This document shows positions 13,018 through 24,998 of a stretch of 64,000 bases of DNA, piece by piece; position 1 is the stretch's first letter; each line of letters begins with the position of its first letter. Both the position numbers and the translations under genes were made by a program. This DNA comes from Clavelina lepadiformis (taxonomy: Eukaryota > Chordata > Ascidiacea > Aplousobranchia > Clavelinidae): assembly GCF_947623445.1 (NCBI RefSeq), contig NC_135245.1:20281501-20345500 (forward strand), given 5' to 3'. The notes beneath the pieces were generated by a model. The model searched no databases and was not told the DNA's origin. It was given only the letters and a program-made list of their open reading frames with translations.

Positions 13018-13632
13018 CCCTATCTAAACCGGGCTCGCGACTTTACGATTTTAACTAGGTGCGGCCGACACTGCACACACATTTTAATTTGTTTAATTTC
13101 TAAAAGTGATACATTTCTAGAATTTTTTCTTGTTGCGTCGCGCTCCCGCTGTGCGGAAAACCAGCTGACCGCGAGAAGAGAACGCAAGAAAATAATAGTT
13201 AGTCGAGTTAGTGGTGCGTAAATGAGTAAACGAAAACGATACGCTTCAATGCGGAGAGAGAGAAAAATTATGACAATATCTGAAAAATTACAAAATCCAA
13301 CTTTATCAAACAAACATGGACAGATAGCTGAACATTTTTTAGGAAAAGTCACCAAATTTCAATTTTCTACAGCAAACAATGCAACTGTACGCCACGTTTT
13401 ACTGTGACTGTGTGCGGGAAAAGCCACACCTAGTGAAAATAGGGTGAACCGTCTGTGTTGGTTAAGGTTTAACTGTCTCTGTTGATACGCAGTGAATTGA
13501 CTTGGCAATTTAGGAAACCAGGAAGTTTCAGTAAAACAAACAAAATATTGCAAAATCGAAACAACTTTGTTGAAAATTACCCTGGAGTTTAAGTTTTAGC
13601 ACAAATTTTCAGCTTTGACAAGACAATGCATT

Positions 13633-15370
13633 TTATTGTCCGGTCAGTCCACGACCACCGTCCACTCTCAGACAACTTCCAGTGATCATCGTTGCTTTGT
13701 CAGATGCCAGGAACAAGATGGCGTCGACCACTTCTTCCACTTTGATGTTTCTCTCATTGAGTGGATGGAGCTTGGCTTGCTGAGCGAATAATGCCTTGCT
13801 TTGTTCCTCAGTTAAACCAGCGCTCACAGCAAAGTTTGTTTCCACACCTGCAGGGCTGTAACAAAGCGAGGGTTATCGCAATTCTTTGTGCAAAACAAAA
13901 CGCCACCCAAAAAGTATTTAACTTACTTCACCGCGTTCACTCTTATTCCGCTCTTTGCAAGTTCTGTAACAACAAAATCATGATACTTTTATCAAATGAA
14001 GTTCAAAATGTTGCGCAATATTTCTGAGTTGTTATAATTCAGCTTCCTACTTGCTTGCTTGCTCGTGGCTTGCTTGCCAGCGAAAGTATTGGACTAATGC
14101 ATTTTAACTCAATTTATAATCTCGCTTAACTCCTGTTTTCTATTCTATTGAGAGCAAATTTTGATGTTTGTTTCTCACAAACTCACCCAACGCTGCAGCC
14201 TTGGTGATGTGGTCACAGGCGGCTTTCGCGCCATTGTAAATACAACATCCCGGAAAGGCGTATGTAGTGCTACCAGTGCTGGATATGTTCACGATGTTTC
14301 CTTGATTAGTCAAGATTGGTTTTAGAAATAGTTTTATTTGTTGCTCATTTTGCACCAGTAGAAAAGAAGATATATTCTTTTTTACTCCGGAATTCCCATC
14401 AAATTATTTTTACATACCCTTCGTTTTCTCCAAATATGGAAGAGCAAGTTTGGTGAGATAAAGAGCAGCTCTGACATTGACGTTGAAACATCGATCAAAT
14501 TGATCCAAAGTAAACTAAGACATACAAAGATACATTTAGACATGTTTCCGAGACATATTGCAGGTTGCGAAAAAAAGTCACGATAGAATTAAGTAGTTCA
14601 GATCCTTGATACCAAATAAACATGTTACCCTAGTTGTTAACTTACTGTGGCGATTGGTACCACTAACCCTAAACCAGCGTTGTTGACCAAAACATGGATT
14701 TCCCCAAACTTATCAGCTGTCTCTTTTATAATTCTTTCCAAGTCTTCTTGCTTTGATACGTCACCGACAACTTGTATGACCTGAAAAACGTATAGTCAGT
14801 ACAACATGACTATATGCAGCGGATCAACATAACTCAGTCGTCATGGATACGTGGAAATACAGTTACGTGGAAATACAGTTACGGAGAAAATGTCATCTGT
14901 GTCATTTTAACGGGCCACCTGTGGTGATTGTTCATGCAGAAATCTTTATGATGTATTTATAGTATGCACAGCTCGGTAAATTGTACTCACATCTTTTGCT
15001 CCGAGCTTCTTGCATTCATCGACAACTTGAGCAAGTCTTTCTTCATTACGTCCAGTCAAGCTAAGCAAAGCTCCTTGCTTGGACAATTCCTTTGCTGTGG
15101 CTGCTCCAATTCCACTGGATGCGCCTTTGAAATAAATATGATTTATGATCACAGCAAAAGATGGTAAAGGTCTTGGTAAAAGCCAGTTTTAAAAAGACCG
15201 TGACATAAAAGTTTTTGGTTATTTAAAGTTTTGTAAAAAATGACAAGTACGTTTTAAGAGCAGTTTTTGCCTTGCGTTCACGTGGTGTCAGTTTATAGAT
15301 ATGTAGTTAGAGTCCTCACGTACTGAGACTCACCTGTTATTACGACAACTTTAGATGCAAATTCACTCAT
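13633..15370 (-). CDS. Short-chain dehydrogenase/reductase (classical SDR)
   Basis: Seven minus-strand exons: 15370-15334, 15124-14991, 14780-14646, 14514-14418, 14300-14187, 13963-13927 and 13855-13633 (777 nt, 258 aa plus stop). All have GT-AG junctions and consistent phase. Residues 1-13 are MSEFASKVVVITG and run into GASSGIG, the NAD(P)-binding Gly-rich motif. NNAG follows around residue 90, then the catalytic Ser in GNIVNISSTGS, and the Tyr/Lys pair as YNGAK. After these come VNAVNPAGVET and the C-terminal DGG motif. The full catalytic set and usual length (about 250 aa) indicate an active cytosolic oxidoreductase of the fabG-like/DHRS type. The substrate cannot be assigned from sequence. 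The exon 5 acceptor (CAAG at 14,301-14,304) is the weakest boundary, but only it restores the frame. Confidence 0.9.
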
Positions 15371-15563
15371 TTTGTTTAGATGCCAAATAGGTTTTCTACG
15401 AAGCTGAAGAATAAAGTTAATCTATTTACCTCCGTCAACTCCTTGAAACAATATATTAATAGTTACACGTTATTCCATTGACCAAAAAACTTTCTAACCG
15501 TAATAGATTCTATTCTGTTGTATTCGATAATTATCACTTGTAATGCAACGTGGATATATGCTA

Positions 15564-15866
15564 CCTTAACCTGTAAGGTTGGACCACTTCACTACAATAT
15601 TCGGTTGTCAGTTGAATTGTTTATTGCGCTTGATGATATGCGACTTTCAAAGGTCGTTGTATGCCTTTCTCAATCTTGGGCTTAATTGTTCACCTTAACG
15701 AATTATTGTCTTGTAAATGTGGCAACAAGATTGTCTAACTAGACACTGAACTTCTTCTAATTGAATTCAACAATGTTACACAGGAATGACAACTGTATAT
15801 ACTGAATATATTGAAGCTTCTTTGAACGAATAGATTTAGATGAAACATTGTCACAGCAACAGCATT
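15564..15866 (+). repeat. Dispersed repeat, copy 1
   Basis: The stretch matches the reverse complement of 31,825-32,011. Conserved blocks are CCTGTAAGGT near the start and ATTGAAGCTTCTTTGAACGA near the end. The copy here has about 115 bp more in its middle. No coding potential is seen. It is probably a non-autonomous mobile element, but I could not define target duplications. Confidence 0.7.
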
Positions 15867-16639
15867 GTAACAGATGTATTAAGACAGCTTATTGTTAGAT
15901 TGTTGCTGACTGTAAATAGCGCCAGTTGTGGTTAATCTCTACCCATAATGCCTCAGCTTGCTTACCAATGTGCTAACATGCCAGTAGCCTACGTATTCAT
16001 TCCAGATTATGCGCTATACACGTGTGCTCACTTTTCACTTTCGTATTAAAATATGCTGTTAATGGCCTCAAAGCCTGAGTCACTCAAAGCAGAACATTAC
16101 AGCATAAACCTGCCACTGTAGGAACTAGGCCTATGTTTCAGCCATTTTCTTAGCACACAAAATAAGAATGAATGAAAGAATAACTCACGTCACGATTTAT
16201 AACGATACAAAGGAAGTCATGCATAGGCGACACGTAACGCAAGATAGGCAGCCACGACATTTAGCCTATGTCTCAACTCAAAACGGAAAATAGGAAGCTA
16301 TCGGTATAACATTTATCCCACGTTTCGTGAAGCCGATTTCCGTAAACAAGTATTCTATGCGGCATTCGATTTGCAAGCTATTTTATAATATTATCATACC
16401 CTCCACCATTTCAAACTTAACTAAAACTACCTGGTCACCGAGATACGCCTCACCTTAATATAAGACTCATCTACGCAAACACATCTTTCTTCGAAAGGCA
16501 ACTTCTCTGTTTGCTTAATTCACGAAGAATGTTCAAGCGTGACATAGAATTTTTCACCAGACATTCCTGCGTGACTTGGCAAAATTTTGTAAATGAAGAT
16601 TGTGGTGGGAGCATAGATATCTTATATATAATAATATTA

Positions 16640-17301
16640 AGTAATACTAAGTACAATTCGGTCTGTGATACACACACCAGGGATCAAACAACAATCTGTC
16701 CACGAGTTGTCACCAAAAAAAAGTAAATCAAACGGACCTTGCATGAAATAAGCGCCATAATGTAAAGATTGGTAATTAACGCTCTTAAAAGTGTGTTATA
16801 GTTAGGCCTATAGCGAATTCATGGTGCAACAGCCTATCATACTATGACCAGGGACAAAATTATTACATAAACATTTCCAAACGGAAAAGTCAGTAAATGA
16901 CAATCTGGAGAAACACGAGTGGAATTGGTAAAAGTTGAATAAAACGGGCAGATGGACATTTTTTTCTTAGTCGTCCACCTTTTAAACAATTAAAATTAAA
17001 TTAAAATCACGACAATTAAAACATTTTTTTCCCACTTAAACGTGCCATTAAAACAATAATTTCAATTTGAAACAAAAATGTTGCACAAGAACGAGTTTCC
17101 CAAATTTTTTTAATAATGATGCAACAATAAAGTCTTCTTGAGCAAAATAATAGGCCTACACAACAAAAACATCAACTTTCTTTACTGGAGTTATAATAAT
17201 CAACAGGGTTCAAGTAACTGGCCAATACGGCTTTCACGATAAAATCACAACTTGAATGCAACACATAATCAGTTCATCAATAGACGAGGATTAAGGTTTA
17301 A
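16640..17301. repeat. Segmental duplication, copy B
   Basis: This is the partner of 12,064-13,017 in direct orientation. Copy B sits immediately downstream of the coiled-coil gene ending at 17,547, so it may include former 3' flanking DNA of that gene. Confidence 0.85.
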
Positions 17302-17546
17302 TTTGTCCACTGGAGAATGTAGGATTTGAGCTTAACAAATATTTTGCAAAAAAGTCAACTATCTTTGCAGGTGACAAGCTATGAATCGTCATTGCGGGAA
17401 ATGCAATCAACCGGAACAAAGAAACTACTCGAAACTAGTTGCAAAATATAGGTCCAGTACAATAGCCTCAATAGGCCTACTACTGTTGCAAGAACTGTGT
17501 TCCTCTGGATTTTCTTGACGCGTCTGTCTTATCCTGAATGTTGGAT

Positions 17547-17956
17547 TTATTTGCCGATGTTTCGTATTTCTGTGCCCGTTCTTTCCTGTTCATTAACTTT
17601 CAGTCGCTCTTCCAGGTTTTGAACTTTAATGAGCGCTTCTTCGAATAACTTCTTCTGCAGAAATTGCTTATTTTTGAAGTCACCTTGAAGAGCAAAAAGA
17701 CTGTTAACTTTGAACTGATCAACACACAGACAAACTTTTTTCCGAAGTAAAACACTGGAATTACCTGTTCATTTAAAGCCTTCGTATTTCTGTATAAGAG
17801 ACTGACCAAGTTTAAATCTTCTCGGAATCTTTTTTGCAAATCATTTCTTATTTCCAAGTAATCATCTTCTAAACTGCTCACATCACACTGGGGCAGCTTC
17901 TTTATCGCGTTGTCCTGGCAACGGCGTCCAAGCGCCATCCAACCTTCTTCTGTGTG
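17547..17956 (-). CDS. Small coiled-coil protein, unrecognised
   Basis: Two minus-strand exons, 17956-17765 and 17654-17547, join in phase 0 through acceptor TTTCTGCAG and encode about 99 residues. If translation starts at ATG 17,938 the protein is 93 aa. It begins MALGRRCQDNAIKKL. The middle (about residues 20-60) and the second exon (LEERLKVNEQER) are rich in Leu, Glu and Lys in heptad-like spacing, so a coiled coil is likely. I do not recognise the family. A death-domain-like exon lies upstream on the same strand at 18,163-18,265, but it ends in phase 1 while this exon opens in phase 0. Either they are separate genes, or a base is missing, or the locus is decaying. The reading frame also stays open through the intron. 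Confidence 0.4.
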
Positions 17957-18162
17957 CTGAAGAAAAGTTACTTACTATTAAGTTATTTACTTAATTTTTA
18001 TTAATATTAATTAATTTTAATATAATATTTAATTAATTTACTTACTTAAGTTATTTACATACTTTCTTACATTCAGCAGATTTACTGGCACGCATTTATT
18101 GATATAACATACACTTAATAACTGCTAGTTCTGGATCTCAACTTAATAAACCAGCAACTTAC

Positions 18163-18265
18163 AATTTTCTTTGCGCTTCACGTCTTCAACATCCCCAGGA
18201 CTGACATCAAACTTCCGCAGCAATCTTAAGATATCGTCACGTTGCATAAACTGCTTCAATCTTTC
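18163..18265 (-). other. Lone death-domain N-terminal-half exon
   Basis: The exon reads ERLKQFMQRDDILRLLRKFD, then VSPGDVEDVKRKEN, between acceptor ATATAG and donor GTAAGT. It parallels the first death-domain exon of the three TNF-receptor genes nearby in helix pattern (ILRLLRKF versus IKRLLRLY and VYELLRRF). It also shares their phase-1 donor. No second death-domain half follows in the expected phase. It may be a relic of a fourth receptor or part of an unresolved gene. Confidence 0.45.
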
Positions 18266-19578
18266 CTATATCTCCCTCACTGGTGTATTTAGGCTATGAA
18301 GAGAATTTAGTGCTATTATGCTTTGCTTTAATTTAATGCAAAGAAACACACCAAGATAAGAGCAAGGATTGCAAATGAGTAGAAAGAGCAGATGTAATTT
18401 ATAGCAAGCAGAATACATTAAAACTGCTTTGTGCAGCCATCAAATGGAAAAGCTTTGCAGGTAACAGATTTTTGTAACAAAACTCTACTTGTTGTTTCAT
18501 AAGGCCAATCCAACTCTGTTGCTGGAATCCGTGGAAGCCTGTTGATGCTTTGCCAAGTTAATACCTTCATGATTTATCAACTGCTTGCCAAAACACTTCA
18601 AAATTTCAATTTGGTTCATTTATAACACAATTCCAGGATTTAGCAAATATTTACTCAAAGCAAGTCAAGAATGTGACTTCGGCCCAACCATTGAAATTCT
18701 CGTTTTGATACAACGCCATCTCACCTCATTTCAATAGGCAGTAGGCTGGTCAGAAGTTGATGACATCATAAAGGGAGTTTCCTCTGTGGGTTTACAACTT
18801 TAAATTGAAATACAAATGGTTTTTGATAACAGCAAAATGTCAAAAATTACGGCCTGTCTTTCAGTCATCAAGATCACCCATTTAAAGTAAAATGTTACCA
18901 AAAGACCTTTGAAGTATAAATCCATGTAAGACATTGTCTCACATTCCACTTATTTACAGTGGCAGAATGGCAAACACGGCGGTTGCCGATAAAGTAAAAC
19001 TTTCTAAAAATGCAAATAAAGCTACGAATTGCTTTGGTCCGTTATCACACCACTGTGATGTGAGTGGTCACATCAGCAACTCATAACAATGATAAAAATA
19101 ACACAACATCAAAAGGTTGTCAAATGTGTTATTTTATTTTATAAAGCAGCAGTATTTTATATTAGAACAAATAAAATTCTAAGTCAAGTTGTTCAGATCA
19201 GTGCAAGAAAACAAGAAGATCAAAAAACACATGAAAACTCGTCATGATAAATCGGCATCGTTTCGATGCATAAAAATGTACAAGGCCAACATAAGATGGC
19301 TTACAACCCATAAAGGCAGCCATAAAGTAAAACAAAGCATTATATTGACAACTTGTACATTGTACATACTCTCATATATTAATCCCATATCAACTTGTAC
19401 TGGAACAATGCATTCCAAAAATTACTGAAAAAAATGTGATTCTACGTTAGATAGGCTAACAAAAGAATTAAACAGTATTAGGAAACTATCCGTATTTCAA
19501 AACAGATTACAAAAGTTATGTCGAGATAAAGAAGAATGAGCAAAAAATCAAAAAAAATCTCTCAACAACATTATACTG
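18266..19578. other. Intergenic stretch before the foldback element
   Basis: No supportable gene is seen. A 79-codon plus-strand frame at 19,189-19,428 has a vague C2H2-finger look (spaced His and Cys in a Lys-rich context) but lacks proper Cys pairs. The left copy of the 10-bp repeat CATTATACTG, the presumed target duplication of the next element, is at 19,569-19,578. Confidence 0.45.
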
Positions 19579-19582
19579 GGTT

Positions 19583-20070
19583 CCAGGTCGATTCAACCAA
19601 CGGACGATTCAACCTACGGACGATTCAACCCAGGACGATTCAACCTAGGACGATTCAACCCACGGACGGTTCAACCCACGGACCATTCAACCCGCGGACG
19701 ATTCAACCCGCGGACGATTCAACCCACGGACCTTTCAAACCACGGACGATTCAACCCACGGACGGTTCAACCCACGGACCATTCAACCCGCGGACGATTC
19801 AACCCGCGGACGATTCAACCCACGGACCTTTCAAACCACGGACGATTCAACCCCGGACTATTCAACCCGCGGACGATTCAACCCACGGACGATTCAACCC
19901 GCGGACCTTTCAACCCAGGACTATTCAACCCGCGGACGATTCAACCCAGGACTATTCAACCCGCGGACGATTCAACCCCCGGACGATTCAACCCACGGAC
20001 GATTCAACCCCGGACTATTCAACCCACGGACCTTTCAACCTAGGACGATTCAACCCACGGACCTTTCACG
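19583..20070 (+). repeat. Left arm: 15-16 bp tandem repeat array
   Basis: About 31 units of CGGACGATTCAACCCA and close variants (CCGG, AGGA and GCGG spacers; GGACC for GGACG; TTCAAACC). Because units of 15 nt keep frame and contain no stop, long apparent open frames cross the array and would give peptides such as RTIQP or DDSTHG repeats. These are very unlikely to be genes. Confidence 0.95.
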
Positions 20071-20633
20071 TACTATTGGCTTAGGTTATCACCAAGTTAC
20101 TTTGTAACTAATATTATGTAAGCTAAATAAAGCTAATATATAGGCCTAAGCTAATATAAAGCTTTTTGTGTTTCCTTTTTTTTCTTTTACCACTTCTTGT
20201 TAGCATTGGTTGTACATCAAAACACTTATTGTTTTCTGCTTTCCAGTAAAACCTTGAATATTGTTATTTTGCCCTATACAGTACTTTGCGTACATTTCTG
20301 TCTACGCCTGCTATTATTTTTTGTATTTACCCGTGTAGATCGGTTATTATATAAAATGTTCTCCTTTTAGCATTAAGTTAACATTTTTGAAGTTTTTGAA
20401 AAGACAAAATGCTTTCGACCCACGTACGTAAATGTGTGTATTTATTTTTTTGCATGTACACAAATTACAGATATTTTTATAGACACCTCTTTATACATCG
20501 ATTAATTAGAAAGAAAGTTGTTTTATTTACAGGCAAGCTTAAGAACATGAACCTGAACACAAACACAGCACGTATAAAACACAAAGCTGAAAAGGGTACT
20601 ACAAACGGGAATTAATTAGCACATATGATCGAT

Positions 20634-21156
20634 AGTCCGGGGTTGAATCGTCCGTGGGTTGAATCGTCCTGGGTTGAATCGTCCGTGGGTTGAATCGTCC
20701 GCGGGTTGAATCGTCCGCGGGTTGAATCGTCCGCGGGTTGAATGGTCCGCGGGTTGAATGGTCCGCGGGTTGAATGGTCCGCGGGTTGAATGGTCCGCGG
20801 GTTGAATTGTCCGCGGGTTGAACCGTCCGTGGGTTGAACCGTCCGTGGGTTGAATCGTCCTGGGTTGAATCGTCCGTGGGTTGAATCGTCCGTGGGTTGA
20901 ATCGTCCTGGGTTGAATCGTCCTGGGTTGAATCGTCCTGGGTTGAATCGTCCGTGGGTTGAATCGTCCGTGGGTTGAATCGTCCGGGGTTGAATCGTCCT
21001 GGGTTGAATCGTCCGTGGGTTGAATCGTCCGGGGTTGAATCGTCCTGGGTTGAATCGTCCGTGGGTTGAATCGTCCGTGGGTTGAATCGTCCTGGGTTGA
21101 ATCGTCCTGGGTTGAATCGTCCGGGGTTGAATCGTCCGTGGGTTGAATCGTCCGAC
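20634..21156 (-). repeat. Right arm: inverted 15-16 bp tandem repeat array
   Basis: About 33 units of the reverse complement of the left-arm repeat (GGGTTGAATCGTCC with variable spacers CGTG, CGCG, CCGG or CTG). Higher-order blocks, such as repeated GGTCCGCG runs near 20,745-20,810, show local amplification within the arm. The apparent minus-strand frames here are repeat artefacts. Confidence 0.95.
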
Positions 21157-21330
21157 CACCCATTATACTGATATCGGTCGATACAAAAACTTACTATTTC
21201 ATATAAACGAAGTATGTACATTGTACAAGTTTACTTTTCTTTCATTTAAGCTTTTTTAATTTTTGTTTTGTTTTTAAAGTAATAAAATACAAAAATAACA
21301 ACAAGAAATGATTTCCTCTAATATTTTTAC

Positions 21331-24305
21331 TCAATGAAGGGGATTCCCAGCTTCTAAGTACTCAGCCAATGACAGCAGACCGTGGTTTCTGAAGTAGCCA
21401 ATCAGCTTCTGAGGAGTAAACGCTTTTCCCTGCTTGAAGCGAATTCGTTTGATGCATGAGGCAAGGTACAGTGTAGGGGAAGCTGCAGTGTAAGATGCTG
21501 GTTACAAGCAAAAAGCAACAGAAAAAACTTACAGAACCACAATCGAGGAATTATGCACCATGACATTAATAATGATGTGATGATGACATTCATGATAATA
21601 TGACCAAGCTAGATGATATGAGCAAGATGGAGAAGGTAAGATAAGCTACCTGTGACTCTTCCATCCTGTCTAAGTTCCAACTCATTCAGCTCAACGTCAT
21701 TTAGTTTAAACAAACGACCAAATTTGCGAACGTCATCTTTATTCAGTCCTTCCAACTCATTGACTTCCAAACGAGAGATCATCGAATCTGTTTCAAACAA
21801 AATACAAACAACTGAATATATATTTATTTTTTAATTTTCTTCCCCCCCCCTCCCCCAAAAACAAACTTTTCAAATATTTCCTCACCCAAAGTAGGAGGGC
21901 ATTGGCCAGTGTCAAGAACCTCATCGACATCTTGTTGCCCTTCACTCAACCCACTAAACATAAACAATTGACATCATATACAAAACTTAAATTTGTTAAA
22001 GTCAAGTTGCTTTCTAGGAATTACCTGCCACCATCAATAATCAAATCAACGCCTTACTATCACATTTATGTAGGCGGAGACAACAATAATGTTTTATCAA
22101 AAGCCCAATTTCTCTTAAAAATAAAAAGCACTAAACAGTGAATTTTACTTCAGCTGCAAGTTACACCAAGAACCTACCAAATGACTAAGCTTAACTTTCC
22201 TTCTTTGTGAGCTATGACGTCATCACGAGAATGTTTGAGGAGAGATTTCACTTGACATCTTTGTTCTGATGATTTCTCCCCCTTCTAAATATCAATAACT
22301 ATGTTACTATGTTACTAAGGTAATCGTTAATAACCAACTAAATATTATTGCAACTCTACCATTCATAGAAACGTTGAACGGCCCACTCTCAAAAGCATAG
22401 TAAGTTTCATAAATGAAAACACACCTAAAATAAGCCAAAAGTTCAAGTACCTTGGAGCAACCTTCCGTGCTTCTGAGATGACAATACCAAACAGCAGCAG
22501 CAACAAATACGATTACGATGATTGCTGGTACAATAATAGCTATAGAAAAATAAAAATTATGTAATATAACAGATATGACAAACATACCATGCATAGCAGT
22601 AGACACCAGTCCTGTTAAACTGACATTTATTATTTTGTAAACGGACCAGGGTTTATGTGGTTTTTACTACTTGCAGTGCAATGGCTGAGTTTTTAACTAG
22701 TAGTTGCTGAAATTAATTACAATAAATTTCTTGTAAAGGTAGATACAACTCCGGTGAAATGACCATTTGCACTGGCCTTTGTACTTCATTTCATTTCAAT
22801 AGAAACAGCTTTGAAAACCCAAAAGTGTTATTGAAGGTTATTTGAAACAAAAGAAAATCTGGAATCCAACTTCTCGGCTGCTCCATTGTTCAACAGCGAC
22901 ATCTGGTAATCAAGTGTTCCGAAATACGAGTGAAAAAGCAAACCTGTGAGTACATGGCTAGATGCCCCACTCAAGCTGTCATCGGGTGGCATGGGCATTA
23001 TTGCTCCCATCGCTTCAACAACGGATGTAGAAGGTTCTTTGTCATCAACTGATGTGGTTGTTTGCAAAGTTGTCGTTGCAACAGTGGTGGGAGATGTTGA
23101 TGATGTTGAACTTTAATGGAAAAACAAAAAAACTTTAAACTCTAATATTATTATTCATTCGTTAACTATTTTTATAATTTCTTCTGAAAATTTTATCCCG
23201 ATACCATTTTTTCGTAGTATTTGGTTCAATAACCAACCTGATGGTTGTAGATGGTGTACTGGTAGATGGTGTACTGGTAGATGGTGTACTGGTAGATGGT
23301 GGTGCCTTGTGGCCTCGGCACGTCTTATCCCTTGTGTTGAATGTTCCCTCATTACACTGACATCTTGATTTCGCAAAAAAATAGCAAATTATTAAGCCAA
23401 TATTAATTATACAATATTAAGCCTGTTGTATGGCTAAAGCAGCATAGTTGCATGAGAAGTCATCAAATGCAAATAGATCCCGGGTGAATGACATCATACC
23501 TGGCTGAGAAGGTTCGTGAACCGGCAACTCTGTACATTCCTGTCGGACACTCGACGACTGCTTTATGACATCGTCGGTTGGAGTGAGCCGTTTCATCCAT
23601 GTAGGTCTGATTGGTCGGGTCATTGGGGTCAAAGGGACAAGATCGGGTAACAGTGGAAGTCATGTCAGTTCCACTGAGAATTGATTAACATGTGTAAGAA
23701 ATTTATATGGGTCTGGTATTGCGTGATTGTGAAGTGAAATCATTGAGCATTGTCATACACTAAGTTTTTCGAAAGAAGAGAAAATTTACAGAATAAACTT
23801 AAAGGAAATGTCACCGACTGAAGCAGCACCTTATAAAGCGCCCGTAGTTTCAAATTCTAATTCTCATTCATAAAAATGTGTAAAATTTAAGCAGCGATTT
23901 TACATTTTTTATGAAAATGAAGACGAACACTAAAAACAATTCAGTCAGCGTCGAACAAAAGAAACTCACTCGCACAAAGCCTTAATATATTTTCCACGAG
24001 GAGCGAGACAACACTGACGGAGCTCACCATCAACTTCAAAAATATCAACAACTCTTCCCATTTCATTGGGAACAACGCCGGGGCAAGGATTAGGCGACTC
24101 GGCTGCAACAGGCAAGGCTCGAACACAAGCAGCCGTCGTCTGCATCAAAAATAATTCAAGTAAACCTACAACATGATGTCTATAGTTGCTGTAAATGGAA
24201 GAGATTTATGAGACTATGACAGAAATTAGTAATGATTTTGGCAAAGAAAATGACAAAAGACAAGAAGCTTACCAGAAGTATGGCCGGTAATAGCTTCTCA
24301 ATCAT
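21331..24305 (-). CDS. TNF-receptor-like death receptor A
   Basis: Ten minus-strand exons give 1,212 nt (403 aa plus stop) with all phases matching: 24305-24273, 24139-23970, 23673-23500, 23363-23238, 23110-22944, 22539-22451, 22275-22196, 21953-21886, 21787-21650 and 21497-21331. Exons 1-2 hold a signal peptide (MIEKLLPAILL...). Exons 2-4 form TNFR-type cysteine-rich repeats, including RQCCLAPRGKYIKALC and RCQCNEGTF. Exon 4 ends in a Pro/Ser/Thr stalk made of repeats of PSTST, encoded by a 15-bp minisatellite. Exon 5 is a Ser/Thr-rich stalk. Exon 6 is the membrane segment (IIVPAIIVIVFVAAAVWY). Exons 9-10 are a C-terminal death domain, with LNKDDVRKFGRLFKL then KAFTPQKLIGYF. The expected role is a type I receptor signalling through death-domain adaptors to apoptosis or NF-kB. 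The orthologue is not identifiable. Confidence 0.85.
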
Positions 24306-24998
24306 TGTTTATACTTTTTAAAGTAAATTTACATAAAACCTAAAGAGATAATATAAAATTAATTTTCAAAAAATTAACAAAAATTAAAAACTGCATAAGT
24401 ACATGAAATAGGCAACAAAATCTGCGTCATATAAAACTACATCATTCAAAACAGAAATTGGATTGCGCACGATGAAGAACAAAGATGTAGAAATGTTATA
24501 AAATTTCGTTCACTGCAGTGAAGAAATAACAGGTCAATAAAGGAAGAAATTTTCATCAACGATTTCCTCAATTCTTTCCTTTCATGCTTAATGAGCGCAT
24601 GTCGTTATATTGAAGATAAAATTACATCATAGTCGTACATTGTGAGGTCATTAGATTAATTGAACGATGGAGTAATTGACATTGTTTAACGATAATTATT
24701 GACAGCGTCAAGTTAAAAAAGAAACCAACAAACTAACAGAATATTACACTTCTAACATTCTGCATAAAAAACTTTTCATCGCTTCTTGTTCACAACAGCG
24801 CAGTTTCATCAATAATAAATTCAACCTTAAGTGTGACCTGCACAGCACAAGGCAATAAAATCTGTGATATAAATAATAGGAGTGTGTAAAATAAGAAGCA
24901 TCCACAATGTCACTCCATGTCTCCCATATCCACCACTACTCTCCACTCCTAGTGATGATTCCTTGTCACAAATATGTGTCTTCTCTTGTTGATCAACA

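Larger units (their letters stand above)
8055..13632. other. Long gene-poor stretch
   Basis: No convincing conserved gene is seen in about 5.6 kb. It holds a short CA run near 10,460, a possible small membrane-protein frame at 9,178-9,372, and one copy of a segment also present at 16,640-17,301 (copy A, 12,064-13,017). A basic frame at 13,222-13,407 begins MSKRKR, faintly like a pogo-type DNA-binding N-terminus, but is too short to call. Confidence 0.5.
15371..17546. other. Intergenic stretch with repeats
   Basis: No gene is seen. It holds a dispersed repeat at 15,564-15,866 and copy B of the local segmental duplication at 16,640-17,301. The start of the SDR transcript probably lies just above 15,370. 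Confidence 0.5.
19579..21160. mobile_element. Foldback-like transposon with inverted minisatellite arms
   Basis: Two long arrays of the same 15-16 bp unit lie in opposite orientation (about 19,583-20,070 and 20,634-21,156) around a 560-bp unique core. The direct repeat CATTATACTG occurs exactly at both outer edges (19,569-19,578 and 21,161-21,170), as a target-site duplication would. The outer ends both start GGT and run into GATTCAACC in inverted orientation. This architecture, long inverted repeats made of short tandem units, is that of foldback elements (Drosophila FB) and sea-urchin TU elements. TU units are also about 15 bp. The core has no transposase, so it is non-autonomous. The 10-bp duplication is compatible with a Mutator-like relation; superfamily assignment is inference. 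Confidence 0.7.

Noticed and set aside
13222-13407. Basic frame beginning MSKRKR, resembling a pogo/CENPB-type DNA-binding start
   Set aside because: Only about 60 codons, with no clear helix-turn-helix continuation and no transposon ends identified around it.
19189-19428. Zinc-finger-like frame
   Set aside because: Proper Cys-Cys/His-His spacing is missing.
19536-21221. Long open frames of about 180-200 codons with RTIQP, DDSTHG or GRFNP repeats on both strands
   Set aside because: They are produced by stop-free 15-nt tandem units readable in several frames on both arms; there is no start context, domain or splice support.
22307-22606. 99-codon hydrophobic frame on the minus strand
   Set aside because: It is receptor A's membrane exon read through its donor into the intron, not a separate gene.
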